NCBI GenBank assembly: GCA_019323495.1
Contig: JAHWHE010000042.1
Span: 1 to 19,077 of the forward strand
Length of the DNA stretch: 19,077 bases
From: Candidatus Woesearchaeota archaeon
GTDB taxonomy: Archaea > Nanobdellota > Nanobdellia > Woesearchaeales > WJKV01
Direction: 5' to 3'
The position numbers were made by a program, and so were the translations under genes. The notes under the pieces are model-generated. The model made no database searches. It was not told the origin of the DNA and saw only the letters and a program-made list of their open reading frames with translations. Of the stretch, positions 13,597 through 19,077 are shown one piece after another (positions within the stretch are counted from its first letter, which is position 1; the number at the start of each line of letters is the position of its first letter).

Positions 13597-13608
13597 CTTT
13601 AAATATAA
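13597..13608 (+). promoter_or_regulatory. TATA box / promoter for eL34-eL14
   Basis: CTTTAAATATAA resembles the archaeal TATA box and is preceded by a purine-rich BRE-like ACGAAAT. Its centre lies about 36 bases before the eL34 ATG, so a transcript would be expected to begin near 13628-13630 with a leader of about ten bases holding the GAGGT at 13630-13634. The 49-base gap is the largest in the + strand gene run, which supports a separate transcription start for this pair. Confidence 0.6.
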
Positions 13609-13638
13609 ACCAATGAAATTACGAGAAATGAGGTAAAA

Positions 13639-13914
13639 ATGGTTCAGGGAAGCAGAAGATCAAGAACATTGAGAAGGGTTCACGTAAGAACTCCGGGAGG
13701 AAAGACAGTTCTACGATTCAAAAGAAGAAGCCCAAAAAGTGCCAAGTGCGGCAGATGCGGAGCAGTTTTGCCAGGCATTCCAAGAAAGATCCCGCTTAGG
13801 ATGAAGAACCTTCCTAAAACCAGAAAAAAGACCGCAAGACCTTACGGCGGAAACCTTTGCAGCAAATGCACAAGGCTTGTATTGATTGAAAAAGCAAGAA
13901 GTGAAGAACAATGA
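13639..13914 (+). CDS. rpl34e: Ribosomal protein eL34
   Basis: eL34 is an archaeal/eukaryotic zinc-binding large-subunit protein with patchy distribution in archaea. The 91 residues begin MVQGSRRSRTLRRVHVRTPGG, include KCGRCGAVLPGIPR with Cys37 and Cys40, and a second pair Cys74 and Cys77 in GGNLCSKCTRLVLIEK, the expected zinc site. Length is normal. GAGGT at 13630-13634 precedes the ATG closely (four bases). It is the first gene after the gap that holds the TATA box, and it overlaps eL14 by four bases, so the two are probably translated together. The cmk gene that separates them in several archaea is absent. Confidence 0.95.
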   Translation: MVQGSRRSRTLRRVHVRTPGGKTVLRFKRRSPKSAKCGRCGAVLPGIPRKIPLRMKNLPKTRKKTARPYGGNLCSKCTRLVLIEKARSEEQ

Positions 13915-14321
13915 AAATAGGGCAATTATGTGTGAAGATTGCAGGAAGAGACGCAGGAAAGAAATGTCTAGTTCTTTCAGCAGTTGAAAAAGGCAATACA
14001 GTTCTTATTGACGGCGAAACCAGAAGGAAAAAATGCAATGTCGCGCATCTAGAGCCGTTATCTCAAGTTTTTCCCATCAAAGAAAATGCTTCTCATAAAG
14101 AAGTGGCGGATCTGTTCAAGAAAGAATTCAACATAACATTGAAGGAAAAGAAAGCAAAGCCTAAGACAGAGAGGCCAAAGAGATTAAGAAAACAGAAACC
14201 CAAGCCTGAAGTCCAAAAGAAGCCCAAGGCAAAGCCTGAAAAAGCAGCAGCAAAGGCTAAGAAAGAAGAAGCAAAGAAAACAAAACCTGCTGCAAAAACA
14301 GCAGCTAAAAAGTCAGAATAA
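13911..14321 (+). CDS. rpl14e: Ribosomal protein eL14 with long basic tail
   Basis: eL14 is an archaeal/eukaryotic large-subunit protein with an SH3-like KOW fold. The fold is seen at residues 2-55: IGQLCVKIAGRDAGKKCLVLSAVEKG, VLIDGETRRKKCNVAHLEPL. Archaeal proteins usually end soon after this, near 80-95 residues. Here, after EVADLFKKEFNITL (64-77), about 57 residues follow that are nearly all Lys, Pro, Ala, Glu and Arg, in loose KPK/KPE and KKEEAKK repeats, reminiscent of the Lys/Ala tail of eukaryotic RPL14. It is the last gene of the + strand cluster and converges on the secreted-protein gene 38 bases away. Confidence 0.94.
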   Translation: MKIGQLCVKIAGRDAGKKCLVLSAVEKGNTVLIDGETRRKKCNVAHLEPLSQVFPIKENASHKEVADLFKKEFNITLKEKKAKPKTERPKRLRKQKPKPEVQKKPKAKPEKAAAKAKKEEAKKTKPAAKTAAKKSE

Positions 14322-14344
14322 ATTTCAACAAATATCAATCACAG

Positions 14345-14368
14345 TTCTCTTCTAAATTCTTATTTTTT
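14345..14368 (+). terminator. T-rich terminator candidate after eL14
   Basis: Beginning 24 bases after the eL14 stop, the + strand carries a pyrimidine/T-rich run ending in six T (14363-14368). Archaeal RNA polymerase commonly terminates at such T-tracts without a hairpin, and no convincing hairpin is seen. The run overlaps the last codons of the convergent gene. Confidence 0.4.
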
Positions 14369-15928
14369 CCAGAAAGTGAAAATCCGTTTTAATGTCCTTC
14401 CCAATTTAGTAAAGAAACCTATTTTCTTTTCTTCTTTTACTTCTTCAATCTCTTGAGGCGTTTCTTCTATATCTGTTTCTTCAAGCTCAGCATCCTCTTC
14501 CTGCTCTCCTTCGAGCGTTTTATCTCTTTCTTCCCTCCTTAATCTGGCTTCTTCCTCTTCTCTTTTTTCTTCTTCTATTTTAGTCATGTTGATGTCTATC
14601 ATCGTGGTTTTTGTTGAATTCGAGCTCAATCTGCTCCCATCTTCTGTTTCGTAAGCGCAGACGAAGGTGTGAGTCACATTCCTTTGAGAAAGATCTTCGA
14701 GCACGATCTCAGTGTCTTCGATATTTGTCTGCTTATCGGGCAGACTCTGCTTGAAACTGTATTTTTTATTGAAAAATTCTCCTTTTATTTCGCAATTAAT
14801 ATTGTAGAAAGATGTTTTTTCGTTCCTGTTCATGAAATTTGCTTTCAGCTTGAATTTATTCTGCAGGCTCACTGTGCTTGGCAGGCTTAGGCTCAAGCTT
14901 AGATCTTTTATTGCGCTTTCTAAGATTATTTTTTTCTCTAGTAGTTCGTCTTCTTCATCAGATTCCAGGTCTGCATTGATTATTATTGGGTATTCTTTGC
15001 TGTAGGAGGTTGCCTTTAATGTGAATTTGTATTCTTCCTGATCCCTTAGCTTAGGCAAATTAAGCTTGAATTTGTTTCCTGTCTTGCTAAATTCTGAGCT
15101 GTAATTAGTCACTTCGATATTTGCAGGAAATTGTATGAAGAACTCGTGCAGTGTGAGATCTTCTTCTGTATTCTTGTCAATGGTCAGTTCCATATCAGTC
15201 AAATCTCCTACCTCTAATTCATCCTCAGTGAAATCTGCATCTATGTCCATCAGGCTTTTCTTTTTGACGCTTATTGAGGGGGCTTTTATTGTCTGATCTG
15301 TTCCATCTATATCGTATATCAAAGTGGCGTCAAATTCGCCATCATAATTATCCATGAGCTCTAGGCTGTAAGTGATAGTCATCTCTTCATCAAGAATTCC
15401 TTCCCATCTAACTGCGTTCGCGATGATCTGTCCTGTGGAAAGATCCTTTGGCCTAAGCTGGGGCGGCACTTGATCTATGTATGTTATTCTCGGCCTGATA
15501 TTTCCAGGGGCTGACATAGTAACTGTAACTGTTGCTTTTTCTCCTATCAGCAATTCATTTGGACTAACTGTCCTTGTAATTGCGGGTACCAATTCTTCTA
15601 TCCTGAAAGAAATGATAGGAATTTCTATGTCTTTCTCATAATCTATCCTGCCGAATTCCCTGCCATCAAAACAGTAAATATAGATTCCTTGCTGTTTGCA
15701 TTCTCCAAGATCGAGGATTGTCCTGAAATCGTCGCTGCTGACTGCAAGTATTGGCAAGTCGCCTTTCAAATAGTATCTGAAATCAAAAGTGCCCAGCGGG
15801 GTGATCGCCTTTTGGTCTGCATAGATGTCCTCGTCATAGATGACTTTATTCTCTGCGCAAACAATCCCTGCTAGTAAAAACAGAAAAAATATACTTGTTG
15901 CAAATAAAAAAAACCTGTTCACATTCAT
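14360..15928 (-). CDS. Secreted multi-domain beta-sandwich protein with acidic linker and basic amphipathic C-terminal helix; function unknown
   Basis: I do not recognise a named family for this 522-residue protein. Residues 1-25 are a signal peptide (hydrophobic core FFLFATSIFFLFLLAG, likely cleavage after VCA). The mature part is strand-rich and looks like four domains: about 27-110 (Cys77 and Cys86 pair), 113-225 resembling a DUF11/Ig-like repeat (SPNELLIGEKATVTVTMSAP, then YIDQVPPQLRP), 227-340, and 341-447 (Cys379 and Cys424). Asn-X-Ser/Thr sequons occur at 275, 417, 437 and 447. Residues 450-500 are a highly acidic Glu-rich, coiled-coil-like linker. The last 22 residues (KKIGFFTKLGRTLKRIFTFW) form a basic amphipathic helix, not a normal membrane span. 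It has its own promoter and lies downstream of pheT by 53 bases. A surface or envelope role is inferred. Confidence 0.85.
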   Translation of the reverse strand: MNVNRFFLFATSIFFLFLLAGIVCAENKVIYDEDIYADQKAITPLGTFDFRYYLKGDLPILAVSSDDFRTILDLGECKQQGIYIYCFDGREFGRIDYEKDIEIPIISFRIEELVPAITRTVSPNELLIGEKATVTVTMSAPGNIRPRITYIDQVPPQLRPKDLSTGQIIANAVRWEGILDEEMTITYSLELMDNYDGEFDATLIYDIDGTDQTIKAPSISVKKKSLMDIDADFTEDELEVGDLTDMELTIDKNTEEDLTLHEFFIQFPANIEVTNYSSEFSKTGNKFKLNLPKLRDQEEYKFTLKATSYSKEYPIIINADLESDEEDELLEKKIILESAIKDLSLSLSLPSTVSLQNKFKLKANFMNRNEKTSFYNINCEIKGEFFNKKYSFKQSLPDKQTNIEDTEIVLEDLSQRNVTHTFVCAYETEDGSRLSSNSTKTTMIDINMTKIEEEKREEEEARLRREERDKTLEGEQEEDAELEETDIEETPQEIEEVKEEKKIGFFTKLGRTLKRIFTFWKK

Positions 15929-15939
15929 GTTTTTAAGTT

Positions 15940-15949
15940 AGATTAATCT
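15940..15949 (-). promoter_or_regulatory. Palindromic operator candidate in the secreted-protein promoter
   Basis: AGATTAATCT is a perfect 10-base palindrome lying between the TATA box and the start codon, 12-21 bases before the ATG. Archaeal repressors often bind symmetric sites just downstream of the TATA box. An AT-rich palindrome can arise by chance, so this is only a candidate. Confidence 0.3.
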
Positions 15950-15950
15950 C

Positions 15951-15960
15951 ATTTATAAAT
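15951..15960 (-). promoter_or_regulatory. TATA box of the secreted-protein gene (leaderless transcript likely)
   Basis: ATTTATAAAT, itself symmetric, is preceded on the minus strand by A-rich AAAGATAA, a fair BRE. Its centre is about 27 bases before the ATG at 15928, the spacing at which archaeal transcription starts. The transcript would therefore begin at or within a base or two of the start codon, and no Shine-Dalgarno is present. Confidence 0.6.
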
Positions 15961-15981
15961 TTATCTTTAATTTAAGGCAAT

Positions 15982-17646
15982 TCAACCATTCAAAATAGAA
16001 TAAAGCTCTGTCAAATTGAGCTCAAATGCCGCGGCAGGCATCTGCAGGTCCCAATTATTAAGAATAGCAGGATGAAGCTCGCCGACGTATGCAACATCCC
16101 TTCCGCTAATTTTGACTCTTGCGCACCTTCCAGGTATAAATGAAGGATGATCTTCATCAGCGAATTCTGCTTTAAGGTCCAAACACCTTACTAGATAATC
16201 GAAAATCTGCCTTATTTTAGTATAGTCTATATCAAGTCCGCACAATGCCGCAGCAACCCTGGAAAATTCTTCAACACCCGTCTCTGTCTTGCTGTTTTCC
16301 TTGAAAGCAGTTCCTATAGTGAATATGTTCTGCGGATATTCGTGATGCTTGTTCTCATTTAAGATTTGCAGCAACGAAGGAAGAATCCAAGACCTTAAAA
16401 CATTGTAATCTACATTGACTGCATTTTCGATCTCTACGCAGTTCAATTCTACCCCCATCTTTCTGTTCAGATTATCCAAGTTTGTGAGATTATATGTTTC
16501 ACATTGCAGCAGGTTTAAGCCTGCCAGAATCTCAGCAACACCGCGTTTGAAGACTTCGAAACCATCCTCTTCGCCGATGGTTGAAACATTAGGGATGGCC
16601 GGCTTGAAATTCTCATACCCATAAGCAATTGCGATGTCTTCTACAAAATCAATCTGGTGCATTATGTCTGCCCTGTATGCCGGAACCAAGACTTTGCCTT
16701 TTTCATAGCCATGGCCCATCCTTTCCAGCAGTTTCTTCATTTCGCTTTCTTTCAAGTCAAGACCTAGTATTTTATTCACGAAATCTAATTCTATCTTCCA
16801 TTTTTGCGGCTCCAGATTAGGGGTAGTTATTTTCTTATCCTTGTATCCTTGAGGCATTTTCACGTCGATTGAATGTATTTCTCCCCCCATCTCTGCCATG
16901 GCAGTCACAATGATATTCAAGCAGACTTTCAAGGTATCAATATCAAAACCGCTGCATTCTATGAAAACTTCTCTTGTCTTTTCACTTACCTTTCCTGTAA
17001 GATGTGAATTGATGATGGGGGGCATTGAAAGAATCTGGTCATTAGCATCGATAAAGATTGGGAATTTATCTAAGCCTTCCAGCAGATAAGCATAGTCTCT
17101 TCCAGCAGGATGTTGCGATAAAATCTGCAGGCCAGTTATTTCTCTTGGGAATTCCAAAGGCCTGAATTTTATTTCCCGCGGATCTTTTGCCATGAATCTT
17201 ATGGGAAATTTGATTGCTTCCATAGGGTATATGCCTATTGCGCCTTTTTTTCTCTTCCTGCACAAAGTTACGTGCAATTTTTCTTGTATTTGGACGATTT
17301 CTCTTATTTTCTCGTCGTCAAATTTAAGATTCTTTACAACTGCGCACACAGTATAAGGTCTGATATTCTTGACTGTCTTGTCTATGACAACCTCGTAGTC
17401 AGACTTTTTAACAGCGTATTTCCTCAATCCTGTTTTCGCCCCAATAAAGCTACTGAATGCCCGCGCGAAACCCTGTTCAGAAAGCATGTCGGGCCTGTTA
17501 GGAAAAACTTCAACAACAATCTCATTCCCTTCTATTTTTTCTAGATCTGTTCCAAGCATGCTGATTCTGTCTTTTAATTTATCCAAAGGCAACGTCTTTC
17601 CAACGAGCTTTTCAAAGACTTTTTTGTTTAGATTTACAGTTGGCAT
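15982..17646 (-). CDS. pheT: Phenylalanyl-tRNA synthetase beta subunit, archaeal type
   Basis: PheT forms the alpha2-beta2 synthetase with PheS, binds tRNA and edits Tyr-tRNA(Phe). At 554 residues it has the shorter archaeal/eukaryotic architecture without the bacterial N-terminal tRNA-binding EMAP-like domain. It starts MPTVNLNKKVFEKLVGK, has VEVFPNRPDMLSEQGFAR (46-63), the B3/B4 region with LCRKRKKGAIGIY (128-140) and PPIINSHLTGKV (209-220), the B5 motif RADIMHQIDFVEDIAIAYGY (325-344), and the catalytic-like domain with FIPGRCARV (503-511) and VGELHP (521-526). Its ATG lies one base after the pheS stop, so the two are one transcription unit and are probably translated together. Confidence 0.97.
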   Translation of the reverse strand: MPTVNLNKKVFEKLVGKTLPLDKLKDRISMLGTDLEKIEGNEIVVEVFPNRPDMLSEQGFARAFSSFIGAKTGLRKYAVKKSDYEVVIDKTVKNIRPYTVCAVVKNLKFDDEKIREIVQIQEKLHVTLCRKRKKGAIGIYPMEAIKFPIRFMAKDPREIKFRPLEFPREITGLQILSQHPAGRDYAYLLEGLDKFPIFIDANDQILSMPPIINSHLTGKVSEKTREVFIECSGFDIDTLKVCLNIIVTAMAEMGGEIHSIDVKMPQGYKDKKITTPNLEPQKWKIELDFVNKILGLDLKESEMKKLLERMGHGYEKGKVLVPAYRADIMHQIDFVEDIAIAYGYENFKPAIPNVSTIGEEDGFEVFKRGVAEILAGLNLLQCETYNLTNLDNLNRKMGVELNCVEIENAVNVDYNVLRSWILPSLLQILNENKHHEYPQNIFTIGTAFKENSKTETGVEEFSRVAAALCGLDIDYTKIRQIFDYLVRCLDLKAEFADEDHPSFIPGRCARVKISGRDVAYVGELHPAILNNWDLQMPAAAFELNLTELYSILNG

Positions 17647-17647
17647 T

Positions 17648-19077
17648 TTATTTCAACCAATATTTTATTTCTCTCAATTGTTTTATATCATTCTTATACA
17701 ATTCTCTAATATCATTTATCTTGAAATAATCCATGATGATCCTGTCGAATCCTGGCCCCCATGCCAGTATTGGTACGAATTTCCCCAGCAATGGTTCGAC
17801 AACTTCTGGCCTGAATATTCCTGCACCGCCCAATTCTACCCATTTCTTATGTACTGGGTGCAGAACATCTATCTCGACAGAAGGTTCTGTGTATGGAAAA
17901 TGCGCAGGCCTGAATCTTGCGTCAGGAAAACCCATCTTCTTGAAGAATTGCTTTAGGTACCCTAATAAATGCCTGAAATTCGCGTCAGGATCTATGACAA
18001 TGCCTTCTGTCTGGTTTAATTCAAACAAATGGCTCCAATCCATTGTTTCATTTCTATAATTCTTCCCCAATGCAAAATATTTCGCAGGCAAATCTGATTC
18101 CTTAAGCATCGCGATGGTTTGCGCACTCAGTATTGTGGTGTGCGTCCTCAATACATTCTTTTTTGCCTCTTTTTCTTCCCATTTATATCGCCAGCCAATG
18201 CTTCCGGCAGTTCCTGACTCATGAGCTTTCTTTACTTTTTCGACTATTTTTTTATCAGGGAGCTTGCCATTTTTTGGTTTTGCCAAAAAGAATGTATCTT
18301 GAAGTTCTCTTACAGGATGGTCCTGTGCAGTAAATAAAGCATCGAAATTCCAGAAGCTGGTGTTGACAAAGGTGCCTGTCATTTCCTTGAATCCCATGTC
18401 AAGCCAGATCTTCTTGGCATAGTCCGCGGCAACTTTTGTAAAATGTCTTCTTCCTCCGTATATTGCAGGAACATTTATTTTTACATCATATCGCCTGAAA
18501 CTTTTTCCTTTCCACTTGCCGCCTGCAAGTATTTGGGGAGTTAATCTGTCTATGACATTTCCGCTGTCTATTTTCTCTTTTGCTAATTTCTTTCCTAGAT
18601 CTGTCAGATCTGCAGTTATTATCTTTTCTTTTTCAACCTTGATTATGCTTTTCCTCGACTTGAGATTATCAAACGCGAACTTTTCTTCTGGCTTGAGTGT
18701 TGAGACCTCCCTTGGGTTCTTCAAAGACTGTAAAAAAAGCTCTTCAAGGGTGGGTTTTTGTAATAATTTTTCTCCTTGTGATGTGATTGCAACCTTCATC
18801 ACATTGCCTTCTTTCGAAATGTCTATTGCTGCCTTCTTTTTAAGCATACCAATGCAGATATTGATCTCGTCCTTCTCAATCCCCGATTTTTTAGCAATCA
18901 GGTCTACGGCTTCGGGCTGTTTTTTCAACGCTTTCAAGAACCGCATCTCAGGCAGACCCTGTTTTGCGTACTGTTCGCCGTTTTTGTCAAAAGAAATAAC
19001 TTGCTTTGTCTCGTCTTTAAGTTTGACAACTCCTTTGTTCTGCAGCCATTGCAGCGCGCGCATAACCTCTACATCTT
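17648..19077 (-). CDS. pheS: Phenylalanyl-tRNA synthetase alpha subunit (5' truncated at window edge)
   Basis: PheS carries the class II aminoacylation site. The gene runs off the right edge: the frame stays open upstream of the Met at 19063 (DVEV precedes it), and family length of about 500 residues implies that some 30-40 N-terminal residues are outside. Numbering from that Met, winged-helix DNA-binding-like domains occupy about 1-155. The catalytic domain shows FDALFTAQDHPVRELQDTFFL (240-260), RTHTT (306-310), motif 2 GKNYRNETMDWSH (333-345), FPYTEPSVEIDV (389-400), ELGGAGIFRPEV (410-421) and motif 3 GPGFDRIIM (436-444). No active-site residue appears lost. pheT follows after one base. Confidence 0.97.
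   Translation of the reverse strand, partial: DVEVMRALQWLQNKGVVKLKDETKQVISFDKNGEQYAKQGLPEMRFLKALKKQPEAVDLIAKKSGIEKDEINICIGMLKKKAAIDISKEGNVMKVAITSQGEKLLQKPTLEELFLQSLKNPREVSTLKPEEKFAFDNLKSRKSIIKVEKEKIITADLTDLGKKLAKEKIDSGNVIDRLTPQILAGGKWKGKSFRRYDVKINVPAIYGGRRHFTKVAADYAKKIWLDMGFKEMTGTFVNTSFWNFDALFTAQDHPVRELQDTFFLAKPKNGKLPDKKIVEKVKKAHESGTAGSIGWRYKWEEKEAKKNVLRTHTTILSAQTIAMLKESDLPAKYFALGKNYRNETMDWSHLFELNQTEGIVIDPDANFRHLLGYLKQFFKKMGFPDARFRPAHFPYTEPSVEIDVLHPVHKKWVELGGAGIFRPEVVEPLLGKFVPILAWGPGFDRIIMDYFKINDIRELYKNDIKQLREIKYWLK

Noticed and set aside
14322..14359. Bidirectional hairpin terminator between the convergent genes
   Set aside because: No inverted repeat of useful length is visible in the 38 bases; only the T-rich run on the + strand is suggestive.
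15851..15856. Possible lipoprotein lipobox at the end of the secreted protein's signal peptide (Cys24)
   Set aside because: The residues before Cys (GIV) do not match the L-A/S-G/A-C pattern; cleavage after VCA by ordinary signal peptidase fits better.

Overview
The window reads as a piece of an archaeal chromosome, most likely from a DPANN lineage close to Woesearchaeota or Pacearchaeota. The ribosomal proteins are archaeal-type (eS4, eL14, eL19, eL32 and eL34 are present, and uS17, uL18 and uS5 have archaeal signatures). Archaeal aIF1 and RNase P protein Rpp29 sit inside the ribosomal cluster, the PheS/PheT pair is of the archaeal form, and promoter-like sequences are TATA boxes. The DPANN placement is inferred from very tight gene packing, little Shine-Dalgarno use, many Lys/Glu-rich tails on ribosomal proteins, and absence of the adk and cmk genes that often interrupt this locus elsewhere.

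Positions 1-14321 (+ strand) form one almost gapless S10/spc-type superoperon: uL4 (3' end only), uL23, uL2, uS19, uL22, uS3, uL29, aIF1, Rpp29, uS17, uL14, uL24, eS4, uL5, uS14, uS8, uL6, eL32, eL19, uL18, uS5, uL30, an unrecognised small four-helix membrane protein, uL15, SecY and a DUF106 (EMC3/TMCO1/YidC-like) insertase. After a 49-base gap with its own TATA box come eL34 and eL14. Genes are mostly separated by 1-9 bases or overlap by 4 (ATGA). The locus couples ribosome assembly with the membrane protein insertion machinery (SecY plus insertase). The two membrane genes that depart from expectation are the small protein wedged between uL30 and uL15, and the insertase with a large extracytoplasmic insert.

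Positions 14360-19077 (- strand) converge on that operon. Reading from the right edge they are pheS (5' end cut by the window), pheT one base later, and, after a 53-base gap with a TATA box and a perfect 10-base palindrome, a secreted multi-domain beta-sandwich protein of unknown function that ends in an acidic linker and a basic amphipathic helix. No tRNA, rRNA, CRISPR array, insertion sequence or phage gene was seen. No stretch over 300 bases lacks a gene.
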